A stretch of 64,000 bases of DNA from CAZGUX01 sp964529305 (lineage in GTDB: Bacteria > Acidobacteriota > Terriglobia > Bryobacterales > Bryobacteraceae). Positions 25,801-33,279 of the stretch are shown here, in pieces. Position 1 is the stretch's first letter; each line of letters begins with the position of its first letter. Where the stretch lies: positions 1 through 64,000 of the forward strand of contig CAZGUX010000230.1 in NCBI GenBank assembly GCA_964529305.1, given 5' to 3'. Made by a program: the position numbers and the translations under genes. Below the pieces are notes generated by a model. It was not told where the DNA came from and made no database searches. It saw only the letters and a list, made by a program, of their open reading frames with translations.

Positions 25801-26224
25801 GCATCGGACCCGGAATCGTGATGTCTTCCGTTGCCAAAGGGGTCTGACCCGGTGAGCCTGCCGCCGCCAACGATGCGCCCATCGATCTCAGGCGGGGCTC
25901 GGCCGCGGCTCGATCTCCCGCCATCAGGTCGAGCGTGGCCAACCTTCGTAGGACGGCTCTCCTGGCCTCGGCGTCTTGCGTCGCTTCCAGCAGCCGGCCG
26001 TAGGCTTCGCGAGCCTGCGGGTCGCCAAAGCGGTCCAGGAACTCCGCGAACTCCCGTAAGCTCTCCCGATCGCCTTGCCGCGCCGCGTCGGCCAGCATTG
26101 TCTTGGCGTTCCGGGTGTCCCCGGAAGCCGCCATCCGCCGAGCCCGATCCAGCCGCTCACTCGCCCCGGCTGAGCCAATCAGGCCCGCTACGACTACCGT
26201 TGCCATCGACCGAAAAACCCACAT
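22874..26224 (-). CDS. Very large secreted protein of unknown function
   Basis: This 1116-residue protein starts at 26224, where GGGAGG lies six bases upstream. A signal peptide (about 1-22, MATVVVAGLIGSAGA) is followed by Ala/Arg-rich helical repeats (about 23-110, ARRMAASGDTRNAKTMLADA) that look TPR-like. The remaining 1000 residues are mixed alpha/beta with no motif I recognise; a Cys pair in SCESERVGELLKTLGYRMRG stands out. Acidobacteriota have long secreted proteins of this sort with unknown roles. The VWA gene follows in the same direction. The gene is a good candidate for a new envelope family. Confidence 0.75.
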   Translation of the reverse strand: MWVFRSMATVVVAGLIGSAGASERLDRARRMAASGDTRNAKTMLADAARQGDRESLREFAEFLDRFGDPQAREAYGRLLEATQDAEARRAVLRRLATLDLMAGDRAAAEPRLRSMGASLAAAGSPGQTPLATEDITIPGPMRSFARMAAISQELHANEVLAAVARNVVTNGYQASNSNDALEQTEYLKLVHRYLGQARELTKFAGESQAITIESCESERVGELLKTLGYRMRGGCGSEVVLETVNASRAFLTTDSGFPLADLEQALRTNRRFSYSYKPTKVPVLYRAQYWQGGSREKNDQTEFIDTFLSDPQLCRLYLGFAKLDPHTAEELRKGIQVQRIKAFSHVLDFFGGMFEIRDGKALYPGSAASERMWTELVGASPSNGVQFYEKLLAKDDGWLCSLYDALMRIEGPVKEYLTEPARMKRFYTAIRGRVTSPGPARPVFRSNADMMLLTTRLLVRDGKPHIPGSIEVWKNLFVKHPHGKYDGKLTKLATSWKEPDDVLEALFALSRKAVENEPLKTFMAITDLDRRRAQPLAAATVERLTREYRLFGAQFAIFNDGPTVSDKTILDFFDTAQAINKIKDNRLKSDTAGTLQALLGFWQILNRHGVIPPAKSDQALSELLARFSQVKDHDGVFEAGRGGVRLLMAASGVENPNDVHAKMLELLAGTVNPPDSESHAQVVQEMSRVLESQRVINLKALFDVVDHIENLPKGEKLNTALINRLTTRMNEIQLPRASLTGPEKNALSFGYWTEKHIDEQRKLNLRGQIERAANDPEKLKRLRGLLAPVLRDTLVAMNYAHYAPPGAQILYTNPLFVRSHDFLGVQGSSQTWRSTEIFGTGWPANAGGRLVGSLAGLGYALAEAEQNFLIPSQTQALIWGDLVPQMIISAKVPRWWNVTPEQMHWAGLHVRFGRSLVAEAVWDPAVRKEVLESLRRQAPPRRTRLVEAHCANGNVTAALDEVTPAEYYALAADLSAKFPNHVFASEIRRMSQANASAINHEAISRAFGTPKPTLANSYRPELLRLRTFPTLMGYSSRIMAESWESNTLFWATLADEAYLRPSQLNLLVPEWTQKVVERIFASHLEDWPALLRSLRQVGESVRDSSRKAGAPAGAGL

Positions 26225-26447
26225 AACCGGCCTCCCGATGGAAATTTCGTAACACATACTCTACCACCCGATCACACTCGGATGGGCGCGATTCTAGCGC
26301 CATTGGGTTGCCAAAACAACCTGAGCCCTCCGGCAAGGGGATGAATTTACAACGCCTCGGGAGCGGCCGAGACCCGGTTGGGCCCTTGCTCTCCAGGTCT
26401 ATTGGTTGGATGATGGATTCTCCAACTTTCAAATGGCGAGGCAACCC

Positions 26448-27866
26448 ATGAGGATCATCTTTTCGCTTTTGCTCGGCGCCGCGATCACGGTTCAGGCGGC
26501 AGGACTGCGAATCACGGGCGGAGCCGTCCACAACCAGGTGTTCCAACGCGGCCCGAACAACTCCGCCGACATTCGCGTCAGCGGTGAAGGCGACAATGGG
26601 CAACCGGTTGAGGTCCGGCTGACCAAGAAGCACGCCGCGGTCCCGGGATTCGATTGGGCCCCGCTGGGCCGTGTTCAGGGAGGCAAGTGGAATGGGGTCA
26701 TCACCGCGGTCCCGGCGGGGGGACCTTATGGCATCCAGGTTCGCAGCGGCACTTCGCAGGCGGCTCTGGCGGACATCCTGGTGGGCGACCTTTGGGTGCT
26801 GGCCGGCCAATCCAACATGCAGGGCGTGGGAGATCTGATCGACGTCGTTCCGCCTCACGAGTTGGTTCACAACTTCGACATGTCCGACCAGTGGGTGATT
26901 GCGGAAGAGCCCCTGCACACCTTGGCCAATGCCACCGATCCGGTCCACTGGGGGCGCAACGCGAACAAACAGCCGGAAAAAATGGAGGGCGAGCGGCTGC
27001 GGAAGTTCATCGCCAATCGTAGGAAGGGCGCCGGCCTCGGCATGGCGTTCGCGGTCGAGGTCGTCAAGCGGACGGGCATTCCCGTGGGGCTGCTTTCCTG
27101 CGCACACGGCGGCACGTCGATGGATCAGTGGGATCCGTCCAAGCGGGACGTGGGCGGCGAGTCACTGTATGGCTCCATGTACCGGCGCGTGAAGGCCGCC
27201 GGCGGCGACGTGACCGGCGTACTCTGGTACCAGGGCGAGTCGGATTCCTCGCCCGCGGCCGCCCCTCTGTATCAGGGCAAGTTCGAGAGGTTCATCGCCG
27301 CCGTCCGCTCCGACTTCGGCAAGCCCAACCTGCCCTTCTATTACGTGCAAATCGGGCGTTACGTCAATAACACCAACCCGGCGGATTGGAATCTGGTTCA
27401 GGAGGCCGAGCGAAAGATCGAGCAGACGACGCCGCATACGGGAGTGGTCGCCGCGATCGACCTGGAACTCGACGACCTGATTCATGTGGGCACCGGCGGC
27501 TTGAAGACCCTCGGCCGCCGCATGGCCCTGTTGGCCACGAACGGCGCGAAGCGAGGTCCCCGGCCCCTGAGCGCGAAAGTCGATGGCGGTCTGGTCCGCG
27601 TGACGTTTTCCGATGTCAATGGGCGCTTGACCAGCGCCGGACCCCTTACAGGATTCACCGTTCACGACCAAAGCGGCCAACCCGTGCCCATGATCTATAA
27701 AGTCCGGGTCGATCCGGCCGACGGCAGCACGCTACTCCTGTATCATTTGGGCAAATTGCCGGCCGGAGCTACGCTCCGCTACGGCTATGGCAAGGACCCC
27801 TACTGCAATGTGCGCGATCAGGCTGGCATGGCTTTGCCGGTGTTCGGTCCTATGCCGATCGAGTGA
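26448..27866 (+). CDS. Secreted SASA-domain esterase, sialate O-acetylesterase-like
   Basis: A 472-residue protein with signal peptide (RIIFSLLLGAAITVQA). The SGNH-like active site is complete: GQSNMQG with Ser122, GLLSCAHGGTSMDQW, WYQGESD, and the DLIHVG Asp/His motif. SASA enzymes remove acetyl groups from sialic acid or plant polysaccharide side chains. A Fn3-like beta domain (about 20-105) precedes the catalytic part. In this setting a role in plant or microbial glycan degradation is more likely than sialic acid use. The start at 26448 was chosen because the signal peptide begins there. Confidence 0.87.
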   Translation: MRIIFSLLLGAAITVQAAGLRITGGAVHNQVFQRGPNNSADIRVSGEGDNGQPVEVRLTKKHAAVPGFDWAPLGRVQGGKWNGVITAVPAGGPYGIQVRSGTSQAALADILVGDLWVLAGQSNMQGVGDLIDVVPPHELVHNFDMSDQWVIAEEPLHTLANATDPVHWGRNANKQPEKMEGERLRKFIANRRKGAGLGMAFAVEVVKRTGIPVGLLSCAHGGTSMDQWDPSKRDVGGESLYGSMYRRVKAAGGDVTGVLWYQGESDSSPAAAPLYQGKFERFIAAVRSDFGKPNLPFYYVQIGRYVNNTNPADWNLVQEAERKIEQTTPHTGVVAAIDLELDDLIHVGTGGLKTLGRRMALLATNGAKRGPRPLSAKVDGGLVRVTFSDVNGRLTSAGPLTGFTVHDQSGQPVPMIYKVRVDPADGSTLLLYHLGKLPAGATLRYGYGKDPYCNVRDQAGMALPVFGPMPIE

Positions 27867-27879
27867 ACGCGCGCGTCTG

Positions 27880-28269
27880 TCAGGCTACGCTGAGCTGCAT
27901 CCGGGACGCCGGACGGATCGGTTGGAACCGGTACCCGATGCCAAAAATGGTCTCGATGTACCGTTCGCTTCGCGCCGCCAGCTTCCGGCGCAGGCGGCGA
28001 ATGTGGACGTCGAGGGTGCGGGTGCGGATTTCGCGGCTATAGCCCCAGACATCCAGAAGGAGCCGGTCGCGGGAGACGATCTCCCCGGCGTGCTCCACCA
28101 GCTTGGCGAGCAGTTCGTATTCCTTTCGGGTTAGCACGAGCTGGCGTGAATCGAGAGAAACCTGGCAGCGGTCAAAGTCCACTGTGAGGTGAAGGTCGCG
28201 ATAAAGCTCCGGCTTGGGGGCTGCCGACACCATCGGCATCCGCGTGATCACTTCGTTGGAAAGCTGCAT
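27880..28269 (-). CDS. Stand-alone OmpR-type winged-helix regulator, no receiver domain
   Basis: A 129-residue protein that is mostly a PhoB/OmpR DNA-binding domain: LTRKEYELLAKLVEHAGEIV, SRDRLLLDVWGY and TRTLDVHIRRLRRKL with the wing ETIFGIGYRF. The phosphoacceptor domain is absent; only about 35 residues precede the winged helix. The ATG at 28269 has AGGAG eight bases upstream. Without a receiver, activity must be set by its level or by another signal. An 11-base direct repeat upstream may be its own binding site. Confidence 0.85.
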   Translation of the reverse strand: MQLSNEVITRMPMVSAAPKPELYRDLHLTVDFDRCQVSLDSRQLVLTRKEYELLAKLVEHAGEIVSRDRLLLDVWGYSREIRTRTLDVHIRRLRRKLAARSERYIETIFGIGYRFQPIRPASRMQLSVA

Positions 28270-28352
28270 TGCCCTTGTCTCCTTACCGCTGTTTCCGTTC
28301 ACATCCTACGAAGTCGATGCTAGGGCAAGGGTCCGGGGAAGTCGTTAGCGAG

Positions 28353-28374
28353 TTGTAAAAGTTTTGTAAAAGGC
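28353..28374. promoter_or_regulatory. Tandem 11-base direct repeat, PHO-box-like
   Basis: TTGTAAAAG occurs at 28353-28361 and again at 28364-28372, a period of eleven bases. OmpR/PhoB winged helices bind tandem repeats with this period. It lies about 85-105 bases upstream of the stand-alone winged-helix gene. Autoregulation is inference. Confidence 0.5.
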
Positions 28375-28380
28375 ACCGCC

Positions 28381-28414
28381 GGCTCGAGTCTCGAGCCCAC
28401 GGCGCACCCGTGGG
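28381..28414. repeat. Two adjacent perfect hairpins
   Basis: GGCTCGAG-T-CTCGAGCC at 28381-28397 is an 8-base dyad. CCCACGG-CGCAC-CCGTGGG at 28396-28414 is a 7-base stem with a 5-base loop and overlaps it by two bases. The pair may be alternative structures or part of a dispersed repeat. Confidence 0.5.
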
Positions 28415-28426
28415 GTTGCACTTTTC

Positions 28427-28451
28427 TGAGCCGCGACGGGCAGGGAGCGGG
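28427..28451. repeat. Dispersed GAGCCGCG-GGGAGCGG type repeat
   Basis: TGAGCCGCG, a short variable middle, and GGGAGCGGG. Related stretches lie at 59303-59326 and, more diverged, at 61009-61033. All are intergenic. Confidence 0.4.
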
Positions 28452-28606
28452 CAATCCGCTTTCCGCACAGGTTCTCACGTTCGGGCTCTTCAGAGCCCCG
28501 AGCATCAGCGACTGTGGCGGCGCCCCAACCACCTGAAACTTGACCATACCGGACAGTGCGCCGGACCCCGGGCTACAGTCGCCGCCAAACTCCGTCGATC
28601 AACAAC

Positions 28607-29617
28607 ATGGAGTCCGTGGTGACCTACTACGAGCACTTCGGCCTGACGCGGGAAGCGACTCAGGACGAGATCCACAAAGCTTACCGGTCGTTGTGCCGGC
28701 TCCTTCATCCGGATCACCAAACCCGCGGCGATCTCCAGGCGCTCGCCGAGGCTCAGATGCGATGGGTCAATCAGGTCTACCATACCCTGCGCGACCCGGA
28801 CCGGCGTCGCGAATACGACCGGACGCTCGAGGCGGCGCCGCAGGAAGTCCCTGCCGGATTGCCCCAGGTCGATCGTTGGGTGAACCTGTCCGGCCGGTGG
28901 AAGGGCACTGTATTGTGGTACGGGCTGTCCGCGCTGGTGGCTGGAGGGTTGGCTTGGATGCTCTCGGGCCATCGCATTGCGGACCGGCGCGTCGAAGGGG
29001 CGCGTGACGCCGAACCGGCCGGCGCGATCCCCGCCCGCGGCCGGATTGCCGTCCGCTCGCCGTCTTCGGCCAGTATCGCGCGGGAACCAAGCCGGCCGGC
29101 CGTCGCAACCCGGCCCGGGTCGCCAGTTCTGCCAAGCCAGCCCCTCCAGGCCCCACTTGCACTTCTTCCGCCGCCGGTCATGGCCCCGGACCCGCTCCCG
29201 GCCAACCCGGTCTTCGGATCGACAGAGTGGCTCGCTGTCCCGCGCCGCTTCCAGGGGACGTGGTCGTACCTTGTGCCTTCCAGAACGGAAGCCCCGCGCC
29301 CCGCCGCCCTCTACGCACCGGAATTCATTGAAACGGCGATTGTTGAGGCGGGAGCCACGATCGAGGGTAGATACCGCGCCCGTTACGTGATTCCGGATCG
29401 TGCCATCTCCCCGAACGTGGCGTTCCACTTTTCCGGCGTCGTGACCGGCGATGAGGCGCGCCTGGTCTGGACGGGTTCCGGTGGCGCGAAAGGAGAGGGC
29501 CGCCTTCGCCTTCTTTCCGGGTCCTCGATTGAGATAAGCTGGGCCGCCACGCAGATGGGATCCGACCTCGGCCTCGCCGCTGGCCGGGCGGTCCTGGTAA
29601 GGCAGGCGAACGAATAG
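28607..29617 (+). CDS. Membrane-anchored J-domain protein
   Basis: A 336-residue protein. The N-terminal J domain (about 5-65) has YYEHFGLTREATQDEIHKAY and the HPD motif near residue 35, so it can stimulate a DnaK ATPase. One transmembrane helix (about 103-125, LWYGLSALVAGGLAWML) follows, then a Pro/Ala-rich linker and a C-terminal beta-rich domain of unknown family (about 220-336). With the J domain at the N-terminus facing the cytoplasm, the C-terminal domain would be periplasmic. No GF or zinc-finger region is present, so it is a specialised J protein rather than DnaJ. No DnaK gene is nearby. Confidence 0.8.
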   Translation: MESVVTYYEHFGLTREATQDEIHKAYRSLCRLLHPDHQTRGDLQALAEAQMRWVNQVYHTLRDPDRRREYDRTLEAAPQEVPAGLPQVDRWVNLSGRWKGTVLWYGLSALVAGGLAWMLSGHRIADRRVEGARDAEPAGAIPARGRIAVRSPSSASIAREPSRPAVATRPGSPVLPSQPLQAPLALLPPPVMAPDPLPANPVFGSTEWLAVPRRFQGTWSYLVPSRTEAPRPAALYAPEFIETAIVEAGATIEGRYRARYVIPDRAISPNVAFHFSGVVTGDEARLVWTGSGGAKGEGRLRLLSGSSIEISWAATQMGSDLGLAAGRAVLVRQANE

Positions 29618-29727
29618 GGGATAGTCTCCGCGAAGGCGGGCTATTCGTCCTTATCGCGCGCCTGAGACAGCCACGCCGGCCTGTCGCATGCCCGTTGCAT
29701 GTGATAGGTTGTTCTCTTCCACCTGCT

Positions 29728-31269
29728 ATGAGACGACTTGTACTGCTGCTCCTTACAGCTCTGCCCGTTTTGGCCGGAGACGCCATCCGCATCGGATCCC
29801 GCCGCGAATTGTTCCTGGACGACTACCTGATCGAGCGCATCACGGCGCCCGCCGAGTTGCGCCTGCACCAACCCGAGCGCCGGGAAGTCGTTCTCGTCAC
29901 CGACAAGCCTTGGGAGGGAAACGCTTGCGCCTATCGCACCGTGTTTCGCGACGGCGACCGCGTGCGGATGTATTACGACTCCAACCAGTATGACCTCAGC
30001 GTCAAAAACATGAAGGCTCACCCTCCCTTCATCTGCTACGCCGAAAGCCGCGACGGCATTCACTTTGAAAGGCCCGAGTTGAATCTCGTCAGCTATCAGG
30101 GATCGACGCGCAACAACATCGTGCTGGGCGAAGACACCGTCAAGCTGCCGGGAGTCGAGAAGATGGGCGTCGACCACTTCGCGATCTTCAAAGATCCGAA
30201 TCCGGCACGGCGTCCTGGCGAGGAGTACAAGATGATCGTCCTTGCCAAGAAAGCTCTCTGGGCCCTCGGCTCGAGCGACGGTTTCCGCTGGAAGCCGATC
30301 AGCCAGCAGCCCATCATCACCAAGAGTTACTTCGACTCCAAGAACCTGGCCTTCTGGGACCCGGTGAACCACATCTACCGCGCCTATTTTCGAGATTTTC
30401 GCAACGGCATCACCGGCGCGCAGCGTTCGCAGCAGGCTAAGCAGGACCCCGGCCATCCGTACTTCCGGGACATCATGACGGCGACGTCGACCGACTTCAT
30501 TCATTGGAGCGAACCGCAATGGCTCCAATACCCGGGTTCGCCGGACGAAGAGTTGTACACCAATCAGATCACTCCGTACTATCGGGCGCCGCACATTCTG
30601 GTCGGCTTCCCCAAACGGTATCAGGATCGCGGCTGGTCGGAGGCCATGCGCCTGCTCCCCAATCGGGAGCAACGCGAAGCCCGGTCGGCCGTCTCGCCCC
30701 GCTACGGCACGGCCATCACGGACGCGGTGTTCATGTCGAGCCGCGACGGCCTACACTTCCGGCGCTGGGCGGAAGCCTTCATCCGGCCCGGCCCGCTCAG
30801 CAACAACTGGGTCTATGGCGACAACGGAATGGCCTGGGGCCTGATTGAAACGAAGTCCCACGTGACGACAGCGCCCGATGAACTCTCGATGTACGCGGTT
30901 GAGAACTACTGGCGCGGGAATTCGATGAACGTGCGGCGTTTCGCCATCCGTGTGGACGGATTTGTTTCGGTGCAGGCGCCTCTGGCCGGCGGCGAGTTCG
31001 TCACCAAGCCCCTCATCTTCGAAGGCAGTCAATTGGAAATGAACGTCTCGACGTCGGCCGTGGGGAGTGTCCGTTGGGAGATGCAAGACGTTGACGGCCG
31101 CCCGATTCCGGGCTTCACGCTAGCCGAGAACCCGGAGATTTTTGGGGACGCCATTGACTATCCGGTCCCGCTGCGCGCGGGCAGTAAGCTGAGCGAGTTC
31201 GCGGGACGCCCGGTCCGCCTGCGGTTCGTTCTGCGGGACGCGGATCTGTACGCAATCCGCTTCAAGTAA
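29728..31269 (+). CDS. Secreted GH43/32-like five-bladed propeller protein (copy 1)
   Basis: A 513-residue protein with signal peptide (RRLVLLLLTALPVLAG). The body has propeller-like repeats of the form Y-x-S-x-D-G-x-x-F/W (AESRDGIHFERPEL, GSSDGFRWKPI, SSRDGLHFRRW), seen in GH43/GH32-type and related glycosidases. The segment RELFLDDYLIE near the start is shared by many acidobacterial and planctomycete proteins annotated as glycosyl hydrolases. The catalytic acids are not certain by eye. A C-terminal beta domain ends PVRLRFVLRDADLYAIRFK, similar to the paralogue at 61.1-62.7 kb. Confidence 0.7.
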   Translation: MRRLVLLLLTALPVLAGDAIRIGSRRELFLDDYLIERITAPAELRLHQPERREVVLVTDKPWEGNACAYRTVFRDGDRVRMYYDSNQYDLSVKNMKAHPPFICYAESRDGIHFERPELNLVSYQGSTRNNIVLGEDTVKLPGVEKMGVDHFAIFKDPNPARRPGEEYKMIVLAKKALWALGSSDGFRWKPISQQPIITKSYFDSKNLAFWDPVNHIYRAYFRDFRNGITGAQRSQQAKQDPGHPYFRDIMTATSTDFIHWSEPQWLQYPGSPDEELYTNQITPYYRAPHILVGFPKRYQDRGWSEAMRLLPNREQREARSAVSPRYGTAITDAVFMSSRDGLHFRRWAEAFIRPGPLSNNWVYGDNGMAWGLIETKSHVTTAPDELSMYAVENYWRGNSMNVRRFAIRVDGFVSVQAPLAGGEFVTKPLIFEGSQLEMNVSTSAVGSVRWEMQDVDGRPIPGFTLAENPEIFGDAIDYPVPLRAGSKLSEFAGRPVRLRFVLRDADLYAIRFK

Positions 31270-31412
31270 TCCGAAGCGTTCGGTCTCAGCCGGTTGCCGA
31301 TCCTGGATGGCTGGCGGTCTTCTCGCCAAAACGCCTGAGGACCAACGTTTCGAAGCTCATGATCCCTTGAGCGTGGTGTCTCACCCTCGTGGCGAGCACC
31401 GTCGTCAATTGG

Positions 31413-31438
31413 GAACGGGGTGGTGACCCACCCCGTTC
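31413..31438. repeat. Perfect 11-base hairpin between convergent genes
   Basis: GAACGGGGTGG (31413-31423), loop TGAC, CCACCCCGTTC (31428-31438). It sits between the propeller gene and the collagen-like gene, which converge. No T tract follows on either strand, so it is either a processed end, a Rho-dependent barrier, or a repeat element. Confidence 0.55.
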
Positions 31439-31464
31439 TCGATGTTGCCCGTTCGAAACCCCGT

Positions 31465-33075
31465 TCATTGGCACATCAGAAACGTCGAGAACGCCGTTGG
31501 AGTCGCCCCCGTCACGGCGAACTGGATCCGGTCGCCCGCCGACACCGCCACAGGAGTGGTCGAGGTACAATCGGCGGCACTGCTCACGGTGCAACCGAGC
31601 GCCGAGTTCACTGCGTTGACCTGCAAGGTAACGGTAAAACTCCCTGCGGCGATCGGATGCACCCGGAGGTTGTTGAAGGTGCAGGCGACTCCCATCGGCA
31701 CCTCAGAGTTATTGTCGGCGGCGCGGCTCGTATCGCCGATGACGGCATAGAAGCGTGGCAGCGCAGACGAAAGCGGATGCGCGGCAACAAAAATCGATCC
31801 TGGGCCGGCTGCCCCAGTGGGACCGGTAGGGCCCGTTGGGCCCGGAGGACCGGGGATGCTAGAAGCGGCGCCCGTTGCCCCTGTGGCGCCCGTGGCCCCG
31901 GTGGCGCCTGTCGGGCCGGTTGGGCCGGGTATCGTCGAGGCGGCGCCGGTAGAACCTGTGGCGCCCGTGGCCCCGGTGGCGCCTGTCGGGCCCGTGGGGC
32001 CCGGTATTGTCGAGGCGTTGCCGGTCGGGCCGGCAGGTCCTGTCGGCCCAGTAGGTCCGGCCACGGTCGACGCCGCCCCTGTTGACCCTGTTGCGCCGGT
32101 CGATCCCGTCGCGCCGGCCGGGCCCGTCGGTCCAGTTGGACCGGCAACACCGGTGAAGCCGGTGACACCGGTCGGGCCGGCAGGTCCTGTCGGCCCAGTG
32201 GGTCCGGCCACGGTCGACGCCGCCCCCGTTGACCCCGTTGCGCCGGTCGATCCCGTCGCGCCGGTCGGGCCCGTCGGTCCAGTTGGACCGGCAACACCGG
32301 TGACGCCGGTCGGGCCGGCAGGCCCAGTCGGCCCGGTGGGCCCGGCCACAGTCGACGCCGTCCCTGTCGCACCCGTTGGCCCGGTCGCCCCCGCCGGCCC
32401 GGTGGAACCCGCGGGACCCGGTACGTTGCTCGGAGTCCCGGTCGCACCAGTCGCCCCTGTGGGTCCCGTTGGGCCCGTCGCGCCCGGAGGTCCTGTCGCG
32501 CCCCCGCCTGTCAACTCGCTGTAGTAGCCGTTGATGTCGACGATCACGTGCGTCGGGTCGGACACAAAGATCGAGATTGCGCCATTGGTCCCCGCCGGAA
32601 ATACGGCGGCGTTGGCCACGATCTGGCCCTGGAAGGCGTTCAAGGTCGACACGTTCGGCCGCGTCGAACCGGCCGGCCACGCGGTCAAGTACTGCATGGG
32701 ACCCAGCGGCACGACGGTGATATTCAACGAATAAGCCTTGGCGTTTGCCGGTATGCCGCATGGCCCGAGCGGAATCGGGACGTCACGCGTCGCCGGATTG
32801 GGAGCGCCCAGGCTCGGTTGCCCAAAAAGTCCCGTGAATCCTCCTCCTGCATATTCCGGCCGCGTGTCCATCAGCCGGCACGGAGTCACGGCCACCAGGG
32901 GAAGTTGGCCGGTGATGGCCGCCGCCCGGCCGTCCTTGCCGGTGGGGGCCTCTGGCGCCCAGTACAGCGGCGAGGGCCAATTCGCGAGTTCCGGCGGCTG
33001 CGCGAAACCCGCCCGCGGAAGCACAAGCAGCGCGAACAACAAACCTAGTGGCGCACGACGCACAAAACTGTTCAT
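31465..33075 (-). CDS. Secreted collagen-like triple-helix repeat protein
   Basis: A 536-residue protein with signal peptide (APLGLLFALLVLPRAGFAQ). Residues about 25-180 form a beta-rich module with TPCRLMDTRPEYAGG and VIVDINGYY, seen in acidobacterial and actinobacterial surface proteins. Residues about 185-415 are Gly-X-Y collagen repeats rich in GPTGPTGAT. These are broken at intervals by short linkers such as NASTIPGP and AASTVAGP. A C-terminal globular domain of about 110 residues with four Cys ends FSTFLMCQ, like the trimerising tips of BclA-type proteins. The start at 33075 has GGAGAG seven bases upstream. It is probably a surface or exopolymer fibre. Confidence 0.85.
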   Translation of the reverse strand: MNSFVRRAPLGLLFALLVLPRAGFAQPPELANWPSPLYWAPEAPTGKDGRAAAITGQLPLVAVTPCRLMDTRPEYAGGGFTGLFGQPSLGAPNPATRDVPIPLGPCGIPANAKAYSLNITVVPLGPMQYLTAWPAGSTRPNVSTLNAFQGQIVANAAVFPAGTNGAISIFVSDPTHVIVDINGYYSELTGGGATGPPGATGPTGPTGATGATGTPSNVPGPAGSTGPAGATGPTGATGTASTVAGPTGPTGPAGPTGVTGVAGPTGPTGPTGATGSTGATGSTGAASTVAGPTGPTGPAGPTGVTGFTGVAGPTGPTGPAGATGSTGATGSTGAASTVAGPTGPTGPAGPTGNASTIPGPTGPTGATGATGATGSTGAASTIPGPTGPTGATGATGATGATGAASSIPGPPGPTGPTGPTGAAGPGSIFVAAHPLSSALPRFYAVIGDTSRAADNNSEVPMGVACTFNNLRVHPIAAGSFTVTLQVNAVNSALGCTVSSAADCTSTTPVAVSAGDRIQFAVTGATPTAFSTFLMCQ

Positions 33076-33279
33076 CAAATCACTCTCCGAAATGGACATT
33101 ATTGCTCTTTTACTACCGGCTTGATTCGGGATCCGCTCGAGATCCCCGCGATTCCATCGCACGGCCCTAAGAAATCTCCAAACGAGCGCACCAATGCCAT
33201 CGACCCCTCGCAAATCGTATCAGGCGTCCTACGGCCAATCAACAAGAAAAACGCTCAAAACGCGGCTGTGCCGGTTTGT

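Larger units (their letters stand above)
28270..28606. other. Structured intergenic region between divergent regulator and J-domain genes
   Basis: The 337 bases hold no gene I can support. They contain an 11-base direct repeat (28353-28374), two adjacent perfect hairpins (28381-28414) and a GAGCCGCG-type repeat (28427-28451). Promoters for both divergent genes must lie here; I see only weak -10 candidates. Confidence 0.55.

Noticed and set aside
26225..26447. Regulatory structure between the large secreted protein and the SASA gene
   Set aside because: Only a short imperfect GCGC dyad is present, which is expected by chance at this GC content.
31800..32520. CRISPR-like array
   Set aside because: The repetition is codon-based Gly-X-Y coding sequence, in frame throughout, with no unique spacers of constant length.
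31817..32524. Collagen-like open frame on the plus strand (Gly-Pro-Val repeats)
   Set aside because: It is the mirror of the repeat DNA of the real minus-strand collagen-like gene; it lacks a signal peptide and a cap domain.
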